Below, one piece after another: positions 8,259-16,416 of a stretch of DNA of 64,000 nucleotides. The position numbers and the translations under genes were made by a program. This DNA is from RBG-16-66-20 sp035308765. Lineage in GTDB: Bacteria; Pseudomonadota; Gammaproteobacteria; Burkholderiales; SG8-39. Below the pieces are notes generated by a model. The model saw only the letters and a program-made list of their open reading frames with translations, did not search any database and was not told the origin of the DNA. Location of the stretch: assembly GCA_035308765.1 (NCBI GenBank), contig DATGGA010000040.1, positions 62,001 through 126,000 of the forward strand, read 5' to 3'. Within the stretch, counting starts at the first letter, position 1. Each line of letters starts with the position of its first letter.

Positions 8259-9016
8259 ACGCCGCGTGGCGCAAGCTGTCCGATGAAATTTCGCGCTGGC
8301 GCGATGCCGGGCGCGTGGCCGACTTCTGGTGGCGCGATGACGACGCCGCGCAGCCGGCCCCGGCGCTCGCGCGCCTGCTCCAGCTGTCCGCGAGCACCTC
8401 AGTTCCGCTCGCGCTGGCGGTGATACCGCTGGACGCCGACCCTGCGTTGCTCGCGGGTCTCGGCGGCGCAGTACGCGTGCTGCAGCACGGAACCGATCAC
8501 CGCAATCGGGCCGGGCCGGATGAAAAGAAAACCGAATTTCCGGTCTCCGAGCCGCCGCGGGCCGCGATCGCGCGGCTCGTGGCGGCGCGCGAGCAGCTGC
8601 GGGCCTGGACCGGCGAGCATTTTCTTCCCGTGCTGGCCCCGCCCTGGAACCGCTTGCCGGGGGCGCTCCTATCGCACGTTGCGGCTGCTGGATACTATGG
8701 CCTGAGCCAATATGGTTCCAGGAAGAGCGCTTATTCGGCAAAGGATTTAAAGCAAGTAAACACTCACGTGGATATCATTGCCTGGCGATCCGGCCGCGGT
8801 TTCGCCGGGGAAGCGGAGACACTGGAGGCCGCAGTCCGGCATTTGTCGGCGCGGCGCAGCGGCGCAGCGGACGCAGATGAACCAACCGGATTCCTGACCC
8901 ACCACGCGGTGCACAACGGCGCGGCCTGGAATTTCCTGCAACGCTTGTTTGAAACAACACGGGCGATGCCGGGTGTCGAATGGCGCCGCGCCGAGGAACT
9001 ATTTCACGATTCGTGA
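8255..9016 (+). CDS. Polysaccharide-deacetylase-like protein
   Basis: 253 residues from GTG at 8255. FWWRDDDAA near residue 25 resembles the metal-binding Asp-Asp of NodB-type deacetylases, VLQHGTDHRNR near 76 gives a His-rich second motif, LAPPWNRLP resembles the RxPW-type motif 3, and TGFLTHHAVHN near the end is the conserved Leu/His motif. Together these point to a (beta/alpha)7-barrel carbohydrate esterase of the CE4-like superfamily, removing acyl groups from the glycan made by the neighbouring transferases. No signal peptide is visible, so it may act in the cytoplasm on a lipid-linked or small substrate. Confidence 0.7.
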   Translation: MNAAWRKLSDEISRWRDAGRVADFWWRDDDAAQPAPALARLLQLSASTSVPLALAVIPLDADPALLAGLGGAVRVLQHGTDHRNRAGPDEKKTEFPVSEPPRAAIARLVAAREQLRAWTGEHFLPVLAPPWNRLPGALLSHVAAAGYYGLSQYGSRKSAYSAKDLKQVNTHVDIIAWRSGRGFAGEAETLEAAVRHLSARRSGAADADEPTGFLTHHAVHNGAAWNFLQRLFETTRAMPGVEWRRAEELFHDS

Positions 9017-9510
9017 CCCGAACATTTCACTACCCGGCACGGGCATTGATGGCCGACTACATGCGCGGCGCAAGCGGTTCAGGAGCGTGCGCGGGCCTGA
9101 TCTTCCTCGTGAAACCGGCCCCGGCGGTGGCCATGACTCTGGGCGCGGCGGCATTGCTATTCCTCGTATACTTTGCGCGTACGGTCTGCCGGCAGTTGAC
9201 CCATATCGAGTTGGATGAGACCGGAATCCGCGCCCTGGGACCGCTTGGCGCGCCTATCCGGTGGGAAGATTTGCGTGCGCTGCGCCTCGACTATTACTCG
9301 ACGCGCGGCGACCGCGAAGGGGGATGGATGCAATTGAGGCTTCGCGACGCGCGGCGCACGATCCGTATCGATTCGGAGGTCGACGGCTTCGCCGAACTCG
9401 CGGCCGCGGCTGCCGCCGAGGCGCGGCGTCGCGGCGCCGACCTGGACCTGTCGACGCGCGCCAATCTGGAATTGCTCGGGATCGCGGGTCCTGCGGCGGG
9501 TGCCGGATGA
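9013..9510 (+). CDS. Small membrane protein with a PH-like C-terminal domain
   Basis: 165 residues from GTG at 9013, which overlaps the preceding stop (GTGA). Two hydrophobic segments lie near the N-terminus (about 19-34 and 38-57), followed by a region with IELDETGIRALGPLG and IRWEDLRALRLDYYS. That beta-strand pattern is common in bacterial PH-like domains of membrane-anchored proteins of unknown role. Its stop overlaps the ATG of the ABC ATPase gene (ATGA). It links the glycan genes and the transporter genes in one transcription unit, but I cannot say with which it works. Confidence 0.6.
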   Translation: MTRTFHYPARALMADYMRGASGSGACAGLIFLVKPAPAVAMTLGAAALLFLVYFARTVCRQLTHIELDETGIRALGPLGAPIRWEDLRALRLDYYSTRGDREGGWMQLRLRDARRTIRIDSEVDGFAELAAAAAAEARRRGADLDLSTRANLELLGIAGPAAGAG

Positions 9511-11399
9511 GCGACGTTCTCCGGATCAACGACCTCAAGGTCTATCTCGACGTCGACGCGGGCACCGTCAAGGCGGTGGACGGCGTGTCTTTCCGCATCC
9601 CGGAAGGGCGCACCGTGGCGCTGGTGGGCGAATCCGGTTCGGGCAAGACGATGGTCGCGCAGGCGATCATGAGCATCCTGCCGCGCGTGGCGCGCATCGA
9701 GTCGGGCGAGATCCTGTTTCTCGATCCCAAGCGTCCGGGCACCGTGATCGATCTGTCGCGCCTCGATCCCCAGGGCGTGCCGGTGCGCAAGATCCGAGGC
9801 GGACGCATCTCGATTATTTTCCAGGAGCCGATGACCGCGCTCTCGCCCCTGCACACGGTCGGCAACCAGATCGGCGAATCGCTGCGACTGCACCGCGTCG
9901 GCCTGGGTAGGGCCGAGCGCCGCGACGCCGTGCTGGAAATGCTGCGGCTGGTGGGCTTCGCCGACCCGGTCAAGGCCGAGCATACCTATCCGTTCGAACT
10001 TTCCGGCGGCCTGCGGCAGCGCGCGATGATCGCGATGGCGCTGGTGTGCCGGCCGGCGCTGCTGGTGGCCGACGAGCCGACCACCGCGCTCGACGTCACC
10101 ATCCAGGCCCAGATACTGCAGCTGGTGCAGACGCTCCAGACCGAGCTGAAGATGGCCATGCTGCTGATCACGCACGATCTCGGGATTGTCGCCAACATGG
10201 CCGACGAGGTGGTGGTGATGTACCACGGCAAGGTCGTCGAGTCGGGGACAGTGGAGGATATTTTCCGCGATCCGCGTCACCCCTACCTGAAAGCGCTGAT
10301 GCGCGCGGTGCCGCGATTCAACATGGCACCCGGCGAGCGCCTGACGCCGATCCGCGAGGTTCATGCTTCGACCGACCACCTGATTTCGGGCCGCGGCCGG
10401 CCGCACGGCGAGCACAAGAACACCGAGCCGCTGCTGGTGGTGCGCAACCTGACCAAGCGATTCGAGACGCGCAAGACCTCGATGCTCGGTCGCAAGCTTG
10501 CCGGCCAGGTGCGCGCGGTCGACGACGTTAGCTTCCATGTCTCGGCCGGGGAATGCCTCGGCCTGGTCGGGGAATCGGGCTGCGGCAAAACGACCACCGC
10601 CAAGATGATTCTGCGCTCGACGATGCCCGATTCGGGCCAGATCGTGTTCAACGACGGCGGCGTGCCGCACGACGTGCTCTCGCTCGAAGGCGCGGAGCTG
10701 TTCGAATACCGGCGCAAGGTGCAGTTCGTGTTCCAGGATCCGTTCAGCTCGCTCAACCCGCGCATGACCGTGCAGGACATCGTCGCCGAACCCCTGGTGA
10801 TTCACGGCATCGGCGGCGCGGAGGAGCGCTTCGCGCGGGTGAAGGAACTGATGACCCTGGTCGGGCTGGACGTGCGCCACCTGCGACGCTACCCGCACAG
10901 CTTCTCCGGCGGCCAGCGGCAGAGGATCGGTATCGCGCGCGCGCTGGCGCTCGGACCGTCGCTGCTGATCTGCGACGAACCGGTATCGGCGCTCGACGTT
11001 TCTGTCCAGGCGCAGGTGCTCAACCTGCTGCTGGATCTCAAGAGCGCGCTCAACCTGACCTACATCTTCATCTCGCACAACCTCGCTGTGGTGCATTACC
11101 TCGCGGACCGGATCGCGGTGATGTGCGCCGGCCGGCTGGTGGAACTCGCATCCTACGAGGAGCTGTTCCGCCGCCCGGTGCATCCCTACACCAAGGCGCT
11201 GCTTGCCGCGGTGCCGGACCCGGATCTGGACCGCAAGCTGGATTTCGCCGCGCTGATGGAGGGCAAGGCCTCCGATCCGCGCGCCTGGCCGGCGCCGTTC
11301 CGGCTCGACGCCGGGACGCGCACCGGCATGCTGAACATCGGGACCAACCACATGGTGCGTGCGCACGAAGGTGCCGACATCTCGGAGCTCACTTCATGA
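9507..11399 (+). CDS. Fused dipeptide/oligopeptide ABC transporter ATP-binding protein (DppD-DppF type)
   Basis: 630 residues with two complete nucleotide-binding domains. The first has Walker A GESGSGKT at about 41-48, signature LSGGLRQR and Walker B LLVADEPTTALD. The second has GESGCGKT near 354, signature FSGGQRQR and LLICDEPVSALD. Each domain is followed by the HPYLKAL/HPYTKAL stretch typical of the oligopeptide (OppDF/DppDF) C-terminal extension. It powers uptake through the two permeases encoded downstream. The start overlaps the upstream stop and its own stop overlaps the binding-protein start (both ATGA). Fusion of the two ATPases in one chain is common in this importer family. Confidence 0.92.
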   Translation: MSDVLRINDLKVYLDVDAGTVKAVDGVSFRIPEGRTVALVGESGSGKTMVAQAIMSILPRVARIESGEILFLDPKRPGTVIDLSRLDPQGVPVRKIRGGRISIIFQEPMTALSPLHTVGNQIGESLRLHRVGLGRAERRDAVLEMLRLVGFADPVKAEHTYPFELSGGLRQRAMIAMALVCRPALLVADEPTTALDVTIQAQILQLVQTLQTELKMAMLLITHDLGIVANMADEVVVMYHGKVVESGTVEDIFRDPRHPYLKALMRAVPRFNMAPGERLTPIREVHASTDHLISGRGRPHGEHKNTEPLLVVRNLTKRFETRKTSMLGRKLAGQVRAVDDVSFHVSAGECLGLVGESGCGKTTTAKMILRSTMPDSGQIVFNDGGVPHDVLSLEGAELFEYRRKVQFVFQDPFSSLNPRMTVQDIVAEPLVIHGIGGAEERFARVKELMTLVGLDVRHLRRYPHSFSGGQRQRIGIARALALGPSLLICDEPVSALDVSVQAQVLNLLLDLKSALNLTYIFISHNLAVVHYLADRIAVMCAGRLVELASYEELFRRPVHPYTKALLAAVPDPDLDRKLDFAALMEGKASDPRAWPAPFRLDAGTRTGMLNIGTNHMVRAHEGADISELTS

Positions 11400-13297
11400 T
11401 CAGATTGCTCGCCGCTCTCGTCCTGCTTCCGGTCCTCGCCGGCGCGCCGCCGGCCGCGGCGCAGGGAAAATTCATCGAGACGCCGATGTTCGCGGACGAG
11501 GTGAAGGCGGGGAAGCTGCCGCCGGTGGCCAAGCGCCTTCCTGAAGCGCCCCTGGTGGTGAAATTCGGCGCCGGCACCGACGCGGGCCTCCCTGGCGGCA
11601 ACCTGGGCATGCTGATCGGCCGCAGCCGCGACGTGCGCATGCTGGTGGTCTACGGCTATGCCCGGCTGGTCGGTTACGACCAGAACTACAACATTGTGCC
11701 GGATATCCTGGAAAGCATCGACGTCAAGGGCGATCGCGCGTTCACCATGAAGCTGCGCAAGGGGCACCGATGGTCCGACGGCCAGCCCTTCACTACCGAG
11801 GATTTCCGCTACTTCTGGGAAGACGTCGCCAACAACAAGGAGCTCAGCCCCACGGGGCCGCCGAGCGACCTGCTGGTGGGCGGCGAGGCGCCCAAGGTCG
11901 AGATCATCGACAAGCAGACGGTGCGCTACAGTTGGTCGAAACCCAACCCGGATTTTCTGCCGCGCATGGCGGGCGCGTCGCCCCTCTTCATTTTCCGTCC
12001 GGCGCATTACCTGAAGCAGTTCCACAGAAAGTACAACAAGAAGACGATCGAGTCCGACGTCGCCGGCGCCATGAAACGCGGCTGGGCGGCGGTGCACAAC
12101 CGCGAAGACAACATGTACCAGTACGACAATCCGAATCTGCCGACGCTGCAGCCTTGGATAAACACCACCAGGTCCCCGGCCGACCGCTTCGTCGCGGTGC
12201 GCAATCCCTATTTCCACAAGGTAGACGCGAACGGGAGGCAGCTGCCTTACATCGACCGCGTCGTGCTTGCCGTGGCGGAGAGCAAGCTGATCCCGGCCAA
12301 GACCGGCGCCGGCGAATCCGACCTGCAGGCGCGCGACATCCAATTCAACAACTTCACTTTTCTCAAGAAGGGCGAAAAGACCAACAACTACCGGACGCTG
12401 CTGTGGAAGACGGTGCTGGGTGCGCATTTCGCGCTGTTCCCCAATCTGAACGCCAACGACCCGGCCTGGCGGCAAGTGCTGCGCGACGTGCGCGTGCGCC
12501 GCGCGCTGTCTATGGCGATCGACCGTTCGCAGGTGAATCAGGTGCTGTATTTCGGTCTCGCCAACGAGGGCAACAACACGGTGGTGGCCGAAAGCCCGCT
12601 CTACAAGAAGGAATACCAGATGCGCTGGGCGAAGCTCGACAAGAAGGCGGCTGAGAAGCTGCTCGACGAGGCGGGACTGAAGCGCGGCCCGGACGGCGTC
12701 AGGATGCTGCCCGACGGGCGGCCGATGGAAATCATCGTCGAGACCGCAGGCGAGAGCACCGAGCAGACCGACGTGCTGGAAATGATCCGCGAGAACTGGC
12801 GCGACATTGGCGTCAAGCTGTTTCCGAAGCCGTCGCAGCGCGATGCGCTGCGCAACCGCGTTTTTTCAGGCGATGCGCTGATGTCGGTCTGGACGGGTCT
12901 CGAAAACGGTCTCGCCAACCCGGACCTGAGCCCGGACGACCTGGCGCCGACCAGCCAGCAGCAGCTGCAGTGGCCGAAATTCGGCCAGTATTTCGAGACC
13001 AGCGGCAAGGCGGGCGAGGCGCCGGACATCCCCGAGGTCGTCGAGCTGATGAAATTGAACACGCAGTGGCGCGACGCCGCGACGCGCGATGAACGCGCCA
13101 AGATCTGGCATCGCATGCTGCAGATCCATGCCGACCAGCAATTCACGATCGGCGTGGTGAGCGGCGTGGCGCAGCCGGTCGTGGTGCGCAACACGCTCAG
13201 GAACGTGCCGGAAAAGGGGATCTATAACTGGGACCCGGGCGCGTTCTTCGGCATCTACCGGCCCGAAACGTTCTGGTTCAGCGAGACGTCCAGGTAG
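11396..13297 (+). CDS. ABC transporter periplasmic binding protein, family 5 (peptide/opine/nickel type)
   Basis: 633 residues with a Sec signal peptide (hydrophobic to about residue 20, APPAAAQ cleavage region). The body matches SBP family 5: DILESIDVKGDRAFTMKLRKGHRWSDGQPFT early on, VRRALSMAIDRSQVNQVLYFGLA in the middle and a C-terminal FGIYRPETFW. These proteins capture oligopeptides or related solutes and deliver them to DppBC-type permeases. At about 630 residues it is longer than the usual 500-540, as in a subgroup with large substrates. It sits within the four-gene importer operon. Confidence 0.9.
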   Translation: MIRLLAALVLLPVLAGAPPAAAQGKFIETPMFADEVKAGKLPPVAKRLPEAPLVVKFGAGTDAGLPGGNLGMLIGRSRDVRMLVVYGYARLVGYDQNYNIVPDILESIDVKGDRAFTMKLRKGHRWSDGQPFTTEDFRYFWEDVANNKELSPTGPPSDLLVGGEAPKVEIIDKQTVRYSWSKPNPDFLPRMAGASPLFIFRPAHYLKQFHRKYNKKTIESDVAGAMKRGWAAVHNREDNMYQYDNPNLPTLQPWINTTRSPADRFVAVRNPYFHKVDANGRQLPYIDRVVLAVAESKLIPAKTGAGESDLQARDIQFNNFTFLKKGEKTNNYRTLLWKTVLGAHFALFPNLNANDPAWRQVLRDVRVRRALSMAIDRSQVNQVLYFGLANEGNNTVVAESPLYKKEYQMRWAKLDKKAAEKLLDEAGLKRGPDGVRMLPDGRPMEIIVETAGESTEQTDVLEMIRENWRDIGVKLFPKPSQRDALRNRVFSGDALMSVWTGLENGLANPDLSPDDLAPTSQQQLQWPKFGQYFETSGKAGEAPDIPEVVELMKLNTQWRDAATRDERAKIWHRMLQIHADQQFTIGVVSGVAQPVVVRNTLRNVPEKGIYNWDPGAFFGIYRPETFWFSETSR

Positions 13298-13328
13298 GCG
13301 CCGGCTTGCGCCCGGATTACAAGTCCAC

Positions 13329-14354
13329 ATGCTGACTTACACCATCCGGCGGCTGCTGATCATGATCCCGACGCTGCTCGTGATCAGCTTCGTCACCTTC
13401 ACCATCATCAAGCTGCCGCCCGGGGATTTTCTCTCCAACCAGATCGACGAATTGAGGAGCCAGGGCGACAAGGCGGCGCTGGAGCGCGCCCAATTCATGC
13501 GCGCCCAGTTCGGCCTGGACAAGCCCTTCCTCGAGCAATACGCGGTATGGGTCGGGATCTGGCCGGCCGAGCGCGGGTTTTCGGGCCTGCTGCAGGGCGA
13601 CTGGGGCTGGTCGTTCGAGCATGACCTGCCGGTGAAGCAGGTCATCGGCGACCGCATGCTGCTCTCCTTCATGCTGAATTTCACCGTGATCCTGTTCACC
13701 TGGGCGGTGGCGTTTCCGATAGGCGCCTACGCCGCGACCCACCAGTACAGCTGGGGCGACTACGGCCTGACGCTGCTCGGCTACGTGGGCCTGGCGACGC
13801 CGAATTTCCTGTTTGCGCTGGTGCTCATGTATGTCGCCAATGTCGAATTCGGGCTCGCCATCGGCGGCATCATGGATCCGGAGTATCTCGACCAGGCCTG
13901 GAGCTGGGCCAAGTTCGGCTCTGTGCTGACCCATCTGTGGATACCCGTGATCGTGATCGGTACCTCGGGCACCGCAGGCATGATCCGGCGATTGCGCGCC
14001 AACCTGCTCGACGAATTGCAGAAGCAGTACGTGGTCACGGCGCGCGCCAAGGGCATGCCGCCGTTCCGGCTGCTGGTGAAATATCCGCTGCGCATGGCGC
14101 TGAATCCCTTCGTCGCCGACATCGGCAACCTGCTCCCCTCGGTCATCTCCGGCTCGGCAATCGTCGCCGTGGTGTTGTCGTTGCAGACCTCCGGCCCGAT
14201 GCTGCTCGACGCGCTGCGCAGCCAGGACCAGTACCTCGCGGGATCGTTCCTGATGTTTCTCGCACTGCTCACCGTGATCGGCATGTTCATCTCCGACGTG
14301 CTGCTCGCGGTGCTGGACCCGCGCATCCGGCTCACGGGCGGCATGGCGAAATGA
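13329..14354 (+). CDS. ABC transporter permease (DppB/OppB type)
   Basis: 341 residues. The N-terminal MLTYTIRRLLIMIPTLLVIS is the classic DppB start. Several further membrane helices follow, and the EAA loop region VTARAKGMPPFRLLVKYPLR contacts the ATPase. It forms the membrane pore with the downstream permease. The start lies 31 bp after the binding-protein gene with a weak ribosome site. Its stop overlaps the next ATG (ATGA). An expanded periplasmic stretch between the third and fourth helices is visible. Confidence 0.9.
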   Translation: MLTYTIRRLLIMIPTLLVISFVTFTIIKLPPGDFLSNQIDELRSQGDKAALERAQFMRAQFGLDKPFLEQYAVWVGIWPAERGFSGLLQGDWGWSFEHDLPVKQVIGDRMLLSFMLNFTVILFTWAVAFPIGAYAATHQYSWGDYGLTLLGYVGLATPNFLFALVLMYVANVEFGLAIGGIMDPEYLDQAWSWAKFGSVLTHLWIPVIVIGTSGTAGMIRRLRANLLDELQKQYVVTARAKGMPPFRLLVKYPLRMALNPFVADIGNLLPSVISGSAIVAVVLSLQTSGPMLLDALRSQDQYLAGSFLMFLALLTVIGMFISDVLLAVLDPRIRLTGGMAK

Positions 14355-15505
14355 ATGCCAAGCTCGAACACTACGTCGCCACGGCGCCGTTCGAGCCGAT
14401 GGCCACGGAAGCCCTGACGCCGGAGCAGGAGCGGTTCTACCGCGCCTCTCAGTGGAAGATCATGTGGTGGAAATTCCGCCGCCACCGCGTCGCGGTTTTT
14501 TCCGCCGTGATCCTGCTGCTGTTCTACGTCTCCATCCTGGTGAGCGAAGTGCTGTCGCCGTACAATCTGCACAGCCGCGACACGCGGAACATCTACGCGC
14601 CGCCGCAGGCGGTGCACCTGTTCCACGAGGGCAGGTTCGTCGGGCCGTTCGTCTACGGCTTCAGCATGCAGCTGAACACTCAGACCATGCGGCGGGAGTT
14701 CCGGCCGGATCACGGCAAGGTAGAGCCGCTGCGGTTTTTCTGCCGCGGCGACGGCTACGAATTCTGGAACCTGTGGGAGAGCGACCTGCACCTCGTCTGC
14801 CCGGCGGAGGACGGAACCTTGTTCCTGCTGGGTACCGACCGTCTCGGGCGCGACGTGCTCTCGCGCATCATTCATGGCACGCGCATATCGCTCACGGTCG
14901 GCTTGCTCGGCATTGCGGTCAGCTTCCTGATCGGCATCACGCTGGGAGGTATTTCCGGCTATTACGGAGGCTGGGTCGATATCGTGATCCAGCGCTTCAT
15001 CGAAATGGTGCGGTCGTTTCCGGAGCTGCCGCTATGGATGGCGCTATCGGCCGCGCTGCCGGTGAATTGGAGCCCGGTGCTGGTCTACTTCGGCATCACC
15101 ATCATTCTCGGATTGCTCGACTGGCCGGGCCTCGCGCGCGCGGTGCGCTCGAAACTGCTGGCCTTGCGCGAAGAGGAGTTCGCCACTGCCGCGGTGCTGA
15201 TGGGCGCGACCCCCGCGCGCGTCATCGGGCGGCACCTGCTGCCCAGCTTCGCCAGTCACCTGATCGCCTCGCTTACGCTTTCGGTGCCGAGCATGATTCT
15301 GGGGGAAACGGCGCTGTCGTTCCTCGGCCTCGGGCTGCGGCCGCCCGTGACGAGTTGGGGCGTGCTGCTGAACGAGGCGCAGAACATCAACGTCGTCGCG
15401 CTCTACCCATGGCTCATGCTGCCCGTGGCGCCGGTGTTCGTCGTGGTGCTCGCGTTCAATTTCTTCGGCGACGGCCTGCGCGACGCCGCCGACCCGTATA
15501 AGTAG
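14351..15505 (+). CDS. ABC transporter permease (DppC/OppC type)
   Basis: 384 residues. The first membrane helix (about 50-67) is followed by a long periplasmic insertion of about 85 residues before the LLGTDRLGRDVLSRIIHGTRISL region that opens the BPD transport domain. The EAA loop (FATAAVLMGATPARVIGRHLLPS) and the final helices ending FNFFGDGLRDAADPYK are standard for DppC. It pairs with the upstream permease. The long loop is typical of a DppC subgroup whose partner binding protein is large, which agrees with the 633-residue protein here. Confidence 0.9.
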   Translation: MNAKLEHYVATAPFEPMATEALTPEQERFYRASQWKIMWWKFRRHRVAVFSAVILLLFYVSILVSEVLSPYNLHSRDTRNIYAPPQAVHLFHEGRFVGPFVYGFSMQLNTQTMRREFRPDHGKVEPLRFFCRGDGYEFWNLWESDLHLVCPAEDGTLFLLGTDRLGRDVLSRIIHGTRISLTVGLLGIAVSFLIGITLGGISGYYGGWVDIVIQRFIEMVRSFPELPLWMALSAALPVNWSPVLVYFGITIILGLLDWPGLARAVRSKLLALREEEFATAAVLMGATPARVIGRHLLPSFASHLIASLTLSVPSMILGETALSFLGLGLRPPVTSWGVLLNEAQNINVVALYPWLMLPVAPVFVVVLAFNFFGDGLRDAADPYK

Positions 15506-15530
15506 GAAAACCCGCTCGTAAAGCCCGCCG

Positions 15531-16379
15531 TCAGGGCTTCAGCACCAGTCCTTCGCGCGCGAGGATCGCGCCGGGCATCGCCGCCCCGATCTCGCGCGCG
15601 ATCGCATCGAGCCGGTCGTCGTCGTGATCCGGGTCATGGTGGAACACCACCAGCTTTTTCACGCTCGCGGCCTTGCACAGTCGCACCGCTTCCTGCCAGG
15701 TCGAATGTCCCCAGCCGACATACGACTTCGCGTATTCCTCGTCGGTATACATGCAGTCGTAGATCACGATGTCCGCTCCGGCGATCAGGCCGAGGACGTT
15801 CTTGTCGGGGACTCCCGGCACGTGTTCGGTATCGGTGACGTAGCAGACGGACCTGCCGCCGAATTCGATGCGATAGCCGGTGGCTCCATCCGGGTGGTTC
15901 AGCACCGCGGTGCGCACGACGATCCCTGGCGCCGGCGTCAGCGTGTCGCCGCCCTTGAAATCGCGGTATTCCAGCTTCGCCTTGAAAACTTCCGGCGGCA
16001 CCGGGAATAGTGGCGCCATCATGAACTCGCGCAGCACGCGGTGCAGCGTCATGCCGGCGCCCAGGTGCCCCGCCCAGAGCCGGAAGCTGTTCTGCGGCTG
16101 GAAGAACGGCTTGAAGAAGGGCAAGCCGCAGACATGGTCGAAATGCGTGTGGGTGAAGAAGATATCCGTATCGAGGGGCGCCTCGGCGACCAGGATGTTT
16201 CCCAGGTAGCGCATGCCGGTGCCGGCGTCGAGCAGGAGCAGGCGCTTTCCGCAGCGCACCTCTATCGACGACGTATTGCCGCCGTAGCGGGCGGTCGCGG
16301 GGCCGGGCGTGGCGATGCTGCCGCGCACGCCCCAGAACCGGACCTGAAAGTCGTCCCCCGCGGTTTTGCCCTCGCTCAC
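15531..16379 (-). CDS. Metallo-beta-lactamase-fold hydrolase, possible cyclic-nucleotide phosphodiesterase
   Basis: 282 residues from GTG at 16379. The core has FWGVRGSIATPG, YGGNTSSIEVR, DAGTG and the metal motif THTHFDH (His77, His79, Asp81, His82), then TDTEH and a terminal FHHDPDHDD, so the dinuclear metal site is complete. Longer in-frame starts (to 16454) would overlap the divergent gene. Relatives with this GVRGS/YGGNTS opening are often labelled class-II cAMP phosphodiesterase-like, but that activity is not established. Its neighbours (cNMP-binding domain and cyclase downstream of the divergent ABC gene) make cyclic-nucleotide hydrolysis a reasonable hypothesis. Confidence 0.8.
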   Translation of the reverse strand: MSEGKTAGDDFQVRFWGVRGSIATPGPATARYGGNTSSIEVRCGKRLLLLDAGTGMRYLGNILVAEAPLDTDIFFTHTHFDHVCGLPFFKPFFQPQNSFRLWAGHLGAGMTLHRVLREFMMAPLFPVPPEVFKAKLEYRDFKGGDTLTPAPGIVVRTAVLNHPDGATGYRIEFGGRSVCYVTDTEHVPGVPDKNVLGLIAGADIVIYDCMYTDEEYAKSYVGWGHSTWQEAVRLCKAASVKKLVVFHHDPDHDDDRLDAIAREIGAAMPGAILAREGLVLKP

Positions 16380-16416
16380 GGTCGATACTGTGGCACGAAC
16401 CCGGGCGGCTTGCACT

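Noticed and set aside
9294..11366. Long open frame (about 690 codons) on the minus strand opposite the fused ABC ATPase gene.
   Set aside because: It mirrors a strongly conserved ABC ATPase on the plus strand, is rich in His, Arg and Gln as expected for antisense of GC-rich coding DNA, and shows no domain pattern.
10553..11395. Extended frame before the binding-protein gene that would make it 914 residues.
   Set aside because: The added part is an out-of-frame shadow of the ABC ATPase. The ATG at 11396 begins a proper signal peptide and overlaps the upstream stop.
15521..15539. Hairpin AAGCCC/GGGCTT between the DppC-type gene and the MBL gene as a terminator.
   Set aside because: Only a 6-bp stem and no T-run on either strand; too weak to call.
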